Of a stretch of 64,000 nucleotides of DNA, positions 21,090 to 33,076 are shown piece by piece (position 1 is the first letter of the stretch; every line of letters starts with the position of its first letter). The translations under genes and the position numbers were made by a program. The DNA comes from Prunus persica (lineage: Eukaryota; Streptophyta; Magnoliopsida; Rosales; Rosaceae), in NCBI RefSeq assembly GCF_000346465.2, contig NC_034011.1, forward strand, positions 18,450,676-18,514,675, written 5' to 3'. A model generated the notes under the pieces. It was not told the origin of the DNA and did no database searches. It worked only from the letters and a program-made list of their open reading frames with translations.

Positions 21090-21641
21090 TTATGTTCTGG
21101 AAGCCTCTGAAGGAAGAGGACGACGCCTCTTAAGCTTAGCCACGAGCCTCTCGTGGTCTCCCAAAATTCTTTCATTGGAGACCTGCAGCATGTCTAGCCT
21201 TCTCAGTGTATCAACAGAATACGAACTCACCAGTTTCAACAAGGCATTATTCTCTTCTTTAAGTTTCTCAACCTCCTGTTGAGACTCATGAAGCATTCTT
21301 TGGAGAGACGAATTTTCAGTTGTTAAAATCTGAACCTCGTTTGCTCTAGCACGCAAACGATCAGCCATGTTAGAAACAGAAGCAGCACTCTGAATGCTAA
21401 AAGCCATTGAGTCATCAATAGCCTATTCCTCTGATCTCCCTGTTAACAGCATTTCATCCATTGGAGTAATGAAATTCCTAGCTACTATGACAGCAGTAGC
21501 ATCATTCATCATCATAGAATCATTAACTGTGAGATGACGATTTTTGGATACAAAGGATGGACGCCAGACTTTTGCATCACTGGCTGTTGTGGGAGTATCA
21601 TTTAAATTGAAATAATTTAGGCATGAAGAAGAGGAAGCCAT
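21090..21641 (-). pseudogene. Antisense coiled-coil ORF of element 2, broken by one stop
   Basis: Same ORF as 10319-10870, starting at 21641 with MASSSSCLNYFNLNDTPT. An in-frame TAG at 21425-21423 replaces the Glu codon after GRSEE. The remaining frame runs on uninterrupted to the same SEASRT end at 21090. No frameshift is present. Because this copy sits in the younger element (identical LTRs), an intact cis copy is evidently not needed for transposition. Confidence 0.7.
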
Positions 21642-24466
21642 TTTAAGAAGGTTTCGAAGAAAGTCTTAAGAAAACTAAAGTTTCAGAAAATGAAGGAAGT
21701 TGAGTTGAAACGCAGTTGCTCCAATCAAGTTTTGCAAAGGCAATATCTATAGGAGGAAATATGGCTACAGTTTTTTCAGGATCCCAACTTTTCGGATCCC
21801 CATATTCTCTTTTTCTTTCCCAGATTCCAAAACTTCACGTGGCCTCCATTAATGTTTGTCGGCACTTTCGGCGTTTTCAAAATATTATTTTCGTCAAAAG
21901 CCGATCTTGCTTTACGGATTTCACGGAGCTATTTTTTCAAAAGTACCCCGAGAATCTCGCAATTTTCCTATGGTTAATTTGAAATTCACCGGTTCTACCT
22001 ATTCCTCTTATTTGTGTATAAATGTGTTACTAACGAAATTTTCTTTGCAGAAGACATCCAGTTTTCTCCACACCTAGTGATGCGATATCTATTTGTTTTT
22101 CTTATCAGTGAGCACTTAATATGCCCGAGAAGCAAGACTATCTCTGATCATCCATTCAGGAAGCGATCCTGATCACGTTTCCGCCACATCAGGGAACTGT
22201 GAAGGCAACCTTATGCTCTAATCTCCGGAAGTTCTTCTAAACTAGAAGAAATGAGAGCTGGTTGTTTGCTCCCACCAGCTTCCTTCCTTGATTGCTGAGC
22301 TTGTTGTCTGCTCCCACCAGCTTCCTTCCTTGATTGCTTACCTTCTCTTGCAATCAATATCACATTATTTTTGCATTTTTTCTCTTTTTATAACTCTCTG
22401 TTCATAAGAGATTTTATTTCTTTAGAATGAACATCTGAAGAAAGAATCTATGGAGTGATCCTAACTCTGAGGGTTATTTGTTTTTGACATAGAAAAGAGT
22501 TGTGATTTTGCTCTTGCAGGATATAACTAGATCAGCAAGCGCTACATTATATTTACTGGGCCGATACGAGCTTGAATGATACTTGAGAAAAGTTTCTCCC
22601 ACCTAAGGATGTAAGCAATACTTGTGTTATTTTATGCTTATATACTTATTTGATATTTTATCTTGAAAGGTAACCAAATATGGAGATAAGTCTGTTCCAA
22701 AAGAATGGCTTGTATGTATCCACGAATTTTTAATGCAAATTTTACAGATTGCAAGTTGGATACATTGATAATACACTGCACAGATTAAAGTCTCATAAGA
22801 ACAGAATATGGGTATAGCAGTGATCAATATGATGCACGCCTGTTGCGTAGCAAATGATGTGGATTGAAGTCCCGAAAGGACAATCCTTTGACATGTCAAT
22901 ATTGATATTATGCACGCCTAATGCGTAGCAAATTATATGGGTTAAAGTCCCATAATATGGGTTAAGGTCCCAGAAATTAATTGACATGTATGTATTAATC
23001 TGTGGCATGCCTTCAGCATGACAAATATATGGGTTCTAAATGTTCCAACTCCCTAAATGGAGATTATCCACGCCCTACTGCTAAATAACGCTCCAATGGA
23101 GGTTATAATCCACATTCTCACATAATAAAAGCCCCATGAAGTGGCTTGGGTACCCAAAAGCAAAGAAATGCTTATAATTGATGCATGTGCATGCACATGA
23201 GAATGGTGGGATCATGAATTGATGAATGACAATTTTTGATCATGAATTGATGAATGACAATTTTTGATTTTGGAGTAGCTACTCAAATCATCAATGGGCT
23301 GTGTTGATTGGAACCACGTTCAATTATTAAATGTCGACAATATTATTGGCCAAAATGGAATGAGGTAATTCCATTATAGATGAGAATGAACGTGAAAGAA
23401 CAAACCCACAGTACGAACCCCAAAAGATGTTAATACTGAAATTTATACTTGGGTGTTCGGAATAAAAGGGAATATACCTACTTTGTATGACACACTGTTT
23501 CTGGCAGAAACAAGGAATGTTGGGTTTTCTCCATATTTACAGATTCAATTGTGCCCCCCCTTATTACACAATTACGGAGACCAACATATTATCTTTAAGG
23601 GTTATTAAATGCACGGAGCATATCGCCAGAAGCGATTTCCTAAAGATATATAAATAGCTGGGTAAAAGCTATATAATGTGTCATAAAGTTTAATCCCCTT
23701 TAGACAAAATCCGTTTGAGAGGATTGACATTGCATAAAGCAAGTCCCTAAAGGACATGTGCTTGAAGCACAAAATTTGTACTCAATATTAATATGCATAA
23801 TTTACCTCAGTGAGTACATTGATTATAATGTGATTGCAACACATTAAAGCTTCTGCAGAATTCATGAAATATTTGCCTTGATCGAGCATTATGCCAACGA
23901 GATTCTTGCTTATACTAAGAGAGTCTATCCGTTGGTCCTTAAATATTTTTCCGGAAGTATACTAAACCAGATAGAGCTCAGCTCCATCACCACCACTTTA
24001 GGATGGCTAGTCATAAATTTTTCAGGGGGAGCTTAGTTTTAATAAAGACCTTCATACACTGTACTCTTTTTCCTTTATCCAGGTTTTTATCCCACTGGAT
24101 TTTTCCTGGTAAGGTTTTAACGAGGCAGTGTCGCTCAAGATTGACTCACAGAAGCAGTGTCAACTACGATATTCAGAAAGTTGATCAACAGTATGACTTA
24201 AAGATATTTTGCCGAGCATCAGGGGGAGCGTGCTATCAATAAAGATCTTCAAACACTGTACTCTTTTTCCTTCGTCCAGGTTTTTATCCCACTGGGTTTT
24301 TCCTGGCAAGGTTTTAACGAGGCAGTGTCACACGCGCGTCAATATACATAGAATTTTATGTTACACATGATTATGTACTCTTTTTCCCTTTGACCAGTTT
24401 TTGTCCCACTGGGTTTTTACTGGCAAGGTTTTTAACGAGACATATTCCATATCATTTGTGGTCTCC

Positions 24467-24475
24467 AAGGGGGAG
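24467..24475 (+). promoter_or_regulatory. Polypurine tract of element 2
   Basis: AAGGGGGAG abuts the 3' LTR exactly as in element 1. Upstream are repeated CAGGGGGAGC and TCCCACTGG(G/A)TTTTT units (24024-24430). Confidence 0.7.
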
Positions 24476-24643
24476 TGTTGTAAATAATTAGGTGTGGAGC
24501 CCACATGTTCCTTAGGTTTTGCCTACAAAAGGGTTCATCCCTTCATTGTAATTGAGAAACACAGAAATATGAATACAGAAGAGGAACCAATCCAAGTTTT
24601 CCTCTGATTCTAAATTCTCTCCAATTCCTCTTAATTTATAACA
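24476..24643 (+). repeat. 3' LTR of element 2
   Basis: 168 bp, identical to the 5' LTR, followed by the target duplication GTGAG. Confidence 0.92.
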
Positions 24644-24716
24644 GTGAGCTTGTAGATGTTGACTATTTAGGTTTCCCATCTGATGCCGCTGTTCATGGAA
24701 ACCAAATCAGCAAACT

Positions 24717-25380
24717 ATCATAAATAAGCCAAAATTTACCCCGAATTCATAAATATCAATTTTTATAAAAACTTTCAAATATAACAAAATTCTCACTTAA
24801 ATTGATTATCTGTACAAACTTTTTGTTGGTCCGAATTTTCTTTACAAATAAGAATATATAATGGGCAAGGAAAAAGCTTAGAATGATGAAGCTGGGGAGT
24901 TGCATCTGGTGATTATAGTGACTATTTAACAACAGAACCAGACAAAATCTGAAGTATTATAATAATAAGAAAACAATCGGCCAAATTAATTAGCTCTAGT
25001 ATTTTGTATATGAAGGAAAATTTTGAGTAGCAGAAGTGTGACAGGCATTTTTTTTTTTTTTTTTTTGGCAGACAAAGTGTGGTAGGCTATATGAGAAAGT
25101 TTAAAGCTTATGTTTGATTTGCTTGCCTATATGCTGGTTACTGCAGAAAGAGTATAGCTGTTATCATGTATATTTCAATTCCTAAGTCAAATCATGTTAA
25201 AGAAACGAAGGAGGAAAGACACAGAAAAAGACGAACTGGTTTTTTTTTATAGGTTTTTATCTGGGTTTTAAATTTAAGGGCATTTAAGTATTTTTAATTG
25301 CATTTTTTGCTATATTTGAAATTTTTATATAAAAAATTGACATTTATGAATTTAATGGGTAAATTTTGGCTATTTATGAT
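24717..25380. mobile_element. Element with ~85-bp terminal inverted repeats (Mutator-like MITE)
   Basis: The left end ATCATAAATAAGCCAAAATT continues for about 85 bp as the near-complement of the right end, which finishes AAATTTTGGCTATTTATGAT. Long inverted repeats on a 664-bp non-coding body suggest a Mutator-like MITE, but no clear 9-bp target duplication was found. A poly-T run lies at about 25049-25067. Confidence 0.5.
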
Positions 25381-25601
25381 AAAAATTCATTGTAATTTTA
25401 AGATTGTGTTCTCGAAGACTAAGGTATCAATAAAATTTAGACATTGTCAAATGAAACCCAATCCAACTTAATGGGCACGGGTTTGGTTGGGTTGGTTTTA
25501 GGCCAAATTTGTAACCCAATCCTCGAGTACTGTAGCATTTCCCAAATATGGTCTAATACCTTTTTTTTGCTGGTGCCTAAGTTAGGGAGAGGAGGGGTGA
25601 A

Positions 25602-25661
<60 letters not shown>

Positions 25662-26565
25662 ATCCAACTAACACCCCATTAATGAGATGGTCTGTTGTGC
25701 CCAAGTTTTTCTCCTTTGGCCCATGGGAGGAGATGAGATTAGAAGGCCCATTGAATCAAATTTTGGGCCTAAAAGACAAAAGTGACCATACCCAAAAGCA
25801 AAACCAAAGGGCAAGGCTTACAAACCCAAGCCATGACTCAAAAACCTCGGCTCGAGTAACAAGGCTTGGCCCAAATCATGAATTCGCCCTAAAGTTTTAG
25901 CCCAATAGACAAAGTTGAAGCTAAATCGGTCAAAACTTGATGGTAAACTAGCAAGCACCGATTGATATGAGTCTTCACGTGCACTACCTCAATATATGGA
26001 CGTTAAAACATAAGGCAAAAAGAATGATAGGATGTCGAACAACTTCTCGTAACTTGACAAGAAGAATTAGTTAGGAAAAGGAACTTTGGGACTTGTGATC
26101 GAGGCGAGAATCAGAAGTAGGAAGGTGGTTCACCCAAAGGATTGGGCGGTGGTCGAGAGTCTTGTCACCTTTTTAAAGGCATCAACTTTGTCTATAAATA
26201 GCAAGACATTCCGATTATTAAGCATCATCAATCTTTCAACAAAAATCAAGCGGAAATGCTTCTCAATGCACTTCTTAATCAAGTATTTTTTTACCGCTTG
26301 TGTCAGAGTTCTTCAGCACCACTATTGTAACCATTCATTCAATATATCAACAAGTAACTATGTTTTTCACGGAGTCCGTTTGAGCACCATACAATCCATT
26401 TTTCCTCATAACTCTTTTGATTCATTGTGTTTCAAAGGGACTTGAGAGATCTCTTAGTAGCTGAGCACCAAGCACCAAATGGCAAATACTTGCCGTAAAT
26501 CTAGTAGTCTTGTTCCCAAGACTAAGAACCCAACAACTGAGAAAATGTTCCTAACTCGGCCTAAT
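25381..26565. other. Intergenic with (AC)n microsatellite and possible LTR remnant
   Basis: A (CA/AC)n tract of about 50 bp spans 25604-25655. From about 25930 to 26450 the sequence looks like an LTR (TATAAATA at 26193 followed by a leader-like region), but no partner LTR, PBS or PPT was found. No gene seen. Confidence 0.35.
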
Positions 26566-27084
26566 TTAGGGGTGGGCATCGAGACCGGAAAACCGGAACA
26601 CCGAACCGAACTAGTGAAAAAAAATAAAAATAAAAATCGGTTGACCAAAAAAGTCAACAAACCGGACCGAACTGATTCCAACTGGTTTCGATTCCAGTTT
26701 TACATCCCACCGCACCAGACCAGACCAAACCGGACCGGTCATATATATATATATATTTTTACAAAATTTTAAAATATAATGCCATATTTTAAATTTTATA
26801 ATCACTATTTTTCCAAGTTCAACTTCAAAAAATTTATAAATGTATGAATTGGATTATTTGTTAATTTTTAACCCAAAAAATAAGTTATTTATTATTTTTT
26901 TTATAAAAATAATTTTTTTTGAAAAAAATTTAAAAATTAATAATCCGGTTCAAAACCAGAACCGAACCGGTCGGTTTTTGAAATTTTTTTGTCTAAACCG
27001 AATCGAACCAGACTGGTTAAATAGTACCGATTCTCGTTCCGATTTGAGGTGAGAATTGAAACGAACCAGACTGCGCCCACCCTT
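26566..27084. mobile_element. hAT-type MITE of the TAGGGGTGGGC family
   Basis: Ends TTAGGGGTGGGC and GCCCACCCTT form the inverted termini. The flanks GGCCTAAT (26558-26565) and AGCCTAAT (27085-27092) give an 8-bp duplication with one mismatch. The body is rich in ACCGGAACCG-type text and TA-rich in the middle, non-coding. The same family appears at 45133 (fragment) and at 58901 (large gene-carrying member). Confidence 0.65.
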
Positions 27085-27226
27085 AGCCTAATCGTTTGAC
27101 AAAGTCAAGACCAAGACGCTCATCATTTTCTTTGTATTCAGGACCATCATAGGCACTGAAAACTGACATGTGCCGCACAGAATACCCACCAGAAAGGTCA
27201 ACAGGTCTAATACCTGAGAACATTAA

Positions 27227-28700
27227 GGGGTCGTCTGGTACATAGACTTGGCTTGGACTGGCTTAGACTAAATTTAGTACCATGTTTGTTTCATTTAATT
27301 CTAGTCTTAGATGAGATTGCTAATACCGGGCCCACCAAAAATACCTCCTTAGGAGGGGACTACTAATCCCATGTAGAAAGGGAGGATTAAGCTAGTCCTA
27401 TGTTTACCAATGTATGAGATGCATATATTATATTGTAATACTAATAACATATACTACTATTATTATTATTATTATTACATACATATATACTATAATGTAC
27501 ATATATACATGTATATACACATATATACATATATAATATATATATATAAATACATATAGATATATACACATATATTATTATTATAATATACTCATATACA
27601 CATACATATTAATATTATAATAATAGCATACATGTATACATGTATATATGTAATATATATTATATTATATTAATATTATAATAATAGCATACATGTATAT
27701 ATGTAATATATATTATTATAATACATATATATAAGTATATATACATATATGTGTATACATTATACCCATGTATGTATTATTATAATACACATATGTATAT
27801 GTATATGTATTATACCCATGTATATATTATAATATATAGATACACCTATATACACATATATTATATACATGTATATATGTATATATATATATGTATATTA
27901 TAATATATAATGTATATACATATATTATATATACATATGTATTTTATAATATATATAATATATATGTATATACATGTATATTATTATTATTATTATAACA
28001 TACCCATATATATCTATATATATAAAGCAAAAGGCAGAGAATGGTGAAACATTCAAAATACCAGAAAATGCCCTTGGTTAATGCAAACATTAAGAATTCA
28101 AATTATTAATTAAATGAGGATAATATGGTAAATTCACACTTTTTCATATTTAAAAAAATTAAAAGAAAAAAAAAAGGCAGATAATGGATCCTATTTTTAT
28201 GGAACACAACTACCCATTATCTTTTTAAAAAAAAAAAAAATCATTATCTTTTTTAATTCTAAAATAAATTTACTTATTTTTTTGAAAAAACCTCTCGCAA
28301 GCGCGGAAGCGCGTGCAGAGAGGCTAGTATATATTATATATTATAATATACATACATATATATAAATATATGTATATGTATTATACCCATGTATATTATA
28401 ATATACATATATACACCTATATACACTTATATATATGTATGTACGTTTATATTATTTAAAATATATAATATTATTATAATATACATATATACATGTATAT
28501 ACATATATATTATATATATTATAAAATACATATATACATATATATAGATATTTTTGAAAAAATAAAAAAAATTATAGTCCTAGTCCAAGCATACACCAAA
28601 CGCAGGATAAGTGTTATCCAACTTAGACTAAGTCAAGTCAAGCCAAGTCAGTCCCTAAGCATAGTCCATGTCAAGACAGTCCTGTGTACCAAACGAACCC
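27227..28700. mobile_element. PIF/Harbinger-like element in the SHMT promoter region
   Basis: Termini GGGGTCGTCTGGTACA and TGTACCAAACGAACCC agree at 14 of 16 positions as inverted repeats. The flanking TAA at 27224-27226 and 28701-28703 is the 3-bp duplication of this superfamily. The interior is mostly TA-rich microsatellite-like DNA (27421-28012 and 28328-28550) with a nested Helitron (28013-28327). There is no transposase. The right end is about 150 bp upstream of the SHMT TATA box. Confidence 0.75.
28013..28327 (+). mobile_element. Non-autonomous Helitron B (315 bp), nested
   Basis: TC start (28013) after A, CTAG end (28327) before T. A GC-rich 3' hairpin spans CCTCTCGC (28291) to GAGAGG (28318-28323). 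The first ~130 bp match copies A and C. It lies inside the TA-rich body of the Harbinger-like element. Confidence 0.8.
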
Positions 28701-28852
28701 TAACATTGCTACAATTTACCTAAAATTCATAAGCTAATACCCAAGAACATGGCTATAATTTAGGCCCAAAAGTAATAATAATTATAAAAAGAAATTAAAA
28801 AAATCAAATCTTTTACGGCCTGATTTCTGTTTCCTAACCCGCTCCACTTACT

Positions 28853-28860
28853 ATATAAAA
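28853..28860 (+). promoter_or_regulatory. TATA box of the SHMT gene
   Basis: TATATAAA, followed by a CT-rich leader typical of plant 5' UTRs. The leader appears to contain an intron, with donor CCAG|GTTTAT at 29029 and acceptor TGTGTAG ending 29388. Confidence 0.6.
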
Positions 28861-29424
28861 TTTTCATCGCCGACCGCTTCATATTTTTTTCTTCACTTTC
28901 TTCTCAACCTCTCTCTGGCTGTCTCCTCTTCTCACCTTTTCGACTTGTTCCCTTATCTGCTTCTTCTTCTCTATTCCATCTCTTTCGCTCCCTCCTCAGC
29001 GATCAAGGCCGCCGCTGTACTGCTCCAGGTTTATATTTCTCTTCTCTCTCTTAGAACTTTGTAACTAAGAAAATAGAAAGCATCTAAGTTCACCTCAGCC
29101 CACTTTGAAATCCCGGTTCCGCCACCGGTTTAAAAGCAGCCATTTTCAACAAATTATTAGTGCTTCATCAGCTTGGGAAAACATTTCCTTTTCGAATTCT
29201 CTCTGTACCCATATAAACAAATTAAGTGTTGAGCATACGGAAAACATTTACTATGAAGATCACTACTTTTCAATACAATTTTTATATCTTATGACAAACT
29301 TGGAACTCCTTATACAATTTTTATGTATTCATATCATGTGTATGTTATACTCGTGCTTACCGCTCAGAGTTTTCTGTGGAATGTGTAGGAAGCTTGTGAG
29401 GCATTATAGTATTTGGAAGCAAAG

Positions 29425-32400
29425 ATGCAGGCTTGTGGTGGAGCTGCAGTGATGGGTTCTCTTCAACAGCCCACTTGGACCAAAGGAACAATTTTTCCAA
29501 ACAAGGGGCTTTTCGGTACTGGATTTTCACATAAACTAAAGCTCACTTGTGTGAAGCCCGTTAGATCTTCTTCTTCTTACATTGAAGGAAGCTTGGTTGC
29601 TGGAAGGCCATCCTCTTCTATCTCGGTGACTTTGCCTGAAATTGGTGGTAATTATACTCCAACCCTTGAACCAATATCAATTACTTTTATTTGTTTATGT
29701 TTCCATTTATGATTCATATTGAAAATGTAACTTAAGTTTTTTTTTTTCTGTGATTTTCTTGGGTAGGAATACTTTCGAGTATTGCAAAGGTTATGGTGTT
29801 ATAATCCTTTTTTTAATTTCTATTTCACTTACTTAAAAAAAATTCCTTTAACTCTGCTTCTACTAGAATGATATCCCATTATCATGCTTGGATTTGATGC
29901 TCTGCGTATTCATCTTTGGAGGTTTTGTAATCACTACTCAGTATAACTTCATAGTTTGATAACTCAATTCTTTTTTCAGAATCATCCTTATGAAAAAACA
30001 GCTTTAAAAGAAAACATATAGTCAGCCTCGATATTTCCAACTTCTAATGAAGTGTGAAAGCAACATTGGTTAGTGGCAGGAATTATGTCTGACTTGTTCA
30101 GGAATTGTACTATTTGATTTACAGGTAATGGAAGCAGTTTTGTAGACAATGGGTTAAGTGAGGCTGACCCTGAGGTGCGTGCTATTATTGAAATGGAGAA
30201 GGAGCGACAGTTCAAGAGCCTTGAGCTTATTGCCTCGGAGAATTTTACTTATCGGGCAGTTATGGAGGCAGTTGGCTCATGCCTCACGAACAAGTATTCG
30301 GAAGGATTACCAGGTAAAAGGTATAGATACTCAGACTTAGAGTAATGTGAGTTCAATAGGTTCCTTTCATTAAAATAATTATGCTTGGTGTAGCTCACTG
30401 TTTGATTATACATTTCAGGTACTATGGTGGCAATGAGCACATTGATGAGCTTGAAACACTTTGCCAAAAAAGGGCTCTAGATGCATTTCACTTAGATGGA
30501 AAGAAGTGGGGTGTTAATGTTCAACCATTATCTGGTTCTCCTGCTAATTTCGAGGTTTATACCGCAGTTCTTAAACCTCATGACCGTCTCATGGTAAGTT
30601 GTCCTCTTAGCTTTGTATTACTCTTACTTATTGGTAGCTACTAACATGTGCCTGTAACTTAGGGTTTGGACTTGTCTCACGGAGGACATTTGTCTCATGG
30701 TTTCATGACTCCTAAAAGACGTGTATCAGGCACATCCATTTATTTTGAGTCCATGTCTTATCGACTCAATGAATCCACAGGTGCTGCATTTTGGTTATGG
30801 ATAAGAAAGATGTTGTCTGAAGCTTTACTAAGGATGTAATGGTTATTCTTTTGGGATGATGTTGATTTTTTTTTCCTTAAAAAAACAAAAACTATATCTA
30901 GGTCTGGTTGATTATGACAAGCTTGAGGAAATGGCTGACCGATTTAAACCAAAACTCATCATTGCCGGGGCTAGTGCTTATCCTCGAGATTTTGACTATC
31001 CTCGCATGAGGAAGGTTAGTATTTTAAGTCTTAATTTCCATATGCATAATAATATGGAATTCATTAGCATTTATAAACACTGTTTTTCTTTGGCAACTGA
31101 TGAATTACATTGAATTTGCATGGGAAGATTGCGGATGCTGTTGGTGCTTTTCTTATGATGGATATGGCTCACATAAGTGGGCTTGTAGCTGCTTCTGTGC
31201 TTGCAAATCCTTTTGACTACTGCGATATTGTGACCACTACAACACACAAGGTATTGTTCAACCTCGTGTACTTATATTTCACTAAATTTTTTAAAATCCC
31301 AAATGTTCACATAAATGCGTATACTTCATAAATAGCCTTATCATGTGCTTCCTTTGTTGTATTCCATATTTGGATGATCAGACAAATTTAATACATTTCT
31401 CTTCAGTCTTTGAGAGGTCCAAGAGGTGGAATGATCTTCTTCAAGAAAGATCCAGTTCTTGGGGTTGATCTAGAATCTGCCATCAACAATGCTGTTTTTC
31501 CAGGTTTACAGGTTAGTACTTGTTTCATGATAAGAAATCTGATTTATACCTGATCATTTATTTGTTTCTTTAAGTTCAGCATTTATATTTCGAATTCCGA
31601 TATAAAAAAGGATAAATGCTTGAGTTCTTTATGCAGGGTGGTCCTCATAACCACACTATTGGGGGCCTTGCAGTTTGCTTGAAGTATGCACAGTCCCCAG
31701 AATTTAAGGCTTACCAGAATAAGGTACTGCAATTATGCTGTCCTCAGTGTAAAACTGGTCCAAAGCATGTCCTAAGTTAGTCTGGATACTCTACCTTGCA
31801 GGTGGTCTCTAATTGTAGGGCTCTTGCAAGCCGATTGACTGAACTTGGGTATAAACTAGTTTCTGGTGGAAGTGATAACCATCTGGTTCTTGTGGATCTG
31901 CGGCCTTTAGTAAGTTCCTAAATTGTTGATTAATTTATTTGTTTTAAGTTTTTTATTGTTATTGTTGCTTGTATGAGAACTTGTCCTGAAATGTGCACGT
32001 TTAGCTATTGTTTAGCATTGCTTCCTATTTTGCCTTTTTTTGTTGTTGTTAAAAGCTTAGCATTTAGATGTTTTGGAAAGGTAAAGAAAACAGTTGAGTT
32101 ATGACTTCACTAGTTTTAACATTTACGCTTGGCTTGAACCCCACGCGGGGAGGGGGTTGTGTGTGGGTAGGGTGTGTAGTATCAAATTTACAGGTCCTCT
32201 TGTTTTTTGGACTATTGGTTAAGCATTAAAGTTATGATTGTATCCTTTGCATTAGTTCATAACCGTATCGAATTTTCCAATGTTATTTGACATTTTCTTT
32301 ATTAACAGGGTATTGATGGAGCTCGAGTGGAGAAAATTCTTGACAAGGCTTCTATCACCCTTAACAAGAATTCAGTACCTGGTGAGTGTAAGGATCTATT

Positions 32401-33076
32401 AGGCTGAAATGACTTGTAAGAATGTCGGATTTGAGAATAGAGCTAAATTAGTAAATGAAAACTTAAAGCTTTACATGGAATATGTATTTGAACTAACTAG
32501 ATACAATTTGTTTGCAGTGGATTTGAAATAATCAAGTGATCATATGAAATGCATGTGTCCTCTTTTGATTCAAATCTGGGCATGTGTTTTCTTTTGGTTC
32601 TAATATTATAATCAAGCCATTTACATAATTTTGCCAGATGGACCCTAAGCGTTTCAGATCTTTATTTTTGGTTTGAGGCTTATTTGGGCCTAAGGGTTAG
32701 TTGCCTAGTTTTGAAGGTCCTATCTTTTTTTGTTTGTGTAGTTTTGGTTTTTATTTGTCTTTCAGCTATTTGGCTTACACCTGTGATGTTTGATGAAATA
32801 GGCGATAAAAGTGCTGTAGTGCCCGGTGGCATTCGCATTGGATCACCTGCCATGACAACAAGAGGATTCGCTGAGAAAGATTTCATAGCTGTTGCAGACT
32901 ACATTCATGAGGGTGTGCAGATAACAATTGATGCTAAACGCGCAGTCTCAGGATCAAAGCTCCAAGATTTTATGAAGTTTGTAGCTTCACCTGAATTCTC
33001 CCTAAAGGATCGAGTGTTGGATCTGCAGAGAAGAGTTGAAGCTCTTACCACTCAGTTCCCAATGCCTGGAGTATAA
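29425..33076 (+). CDS. SHM3: Serine hydroxymethyltransferase, chloroplast SHM3 type, 11 exons
   Basis: Exons: 29425-29647, 30125-30320, 30419-30593, 30663-30780, 30902-31014, 31128-31250, 31407-31511, 31637-31723, 31802-31909, 32309-32381 and 32802-33076. All introns are GT-AG, giving 531 residues (Arabidopsis SHM3 is about 529). The N-terminus [16 protein letters not shown] is the plastid-type transit peptide. Visible SHMT motifs include [37 protein letters not shown] and [15 protein letters not shown], whose Lys, K316 at the end of exon 6, binds [14 protein letters not shown] is also present. The enzyme interconverts serine and glycine, feeding one-carbon units to tetrahydrofolate in the plastid. 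The first ATG agreeing with the family start was chosen. No defects seen. Confidence 0.95.

Larger units (their letters stand above)
17704..24643 (+). mobile_element. Non-autonomous LTR retrotransposon, element 2 (6.9 kb), very recent
   Basis: Flanked by the perfect 5-bp duplication GTGAG (17699-17703 and 24644-24648). Its two 168-bp LTRs are identical base for base. From about 19345 to 24475 the interior is the same as 8700-13734 of element 1: hairpin array, antisense ORF, third motif array and PPT blocks. The LTRs differ from those of element 1 apart from short shared ends (TGTTGTAAA, GGAGCCCACA, TTATAACA). Between the PBS (17872) and 19330 it carries unrelated gene-like sequence. No gag or pol is present. 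Confidence 0.9.

Noticed and set aside
26479..26772. 97-codon frame over the hAT MITE left end
   Set aside because: It is composed of the MITE's terminal ACCGGAACCG-type repeats.
30663..30780. Possible active-site change in SHMT (LDLSHGG instead of the common LDLPHGG)
   Set aside because: The position varies in the wider SHMT family and the His next to it is retained; not evidence of loss of function.
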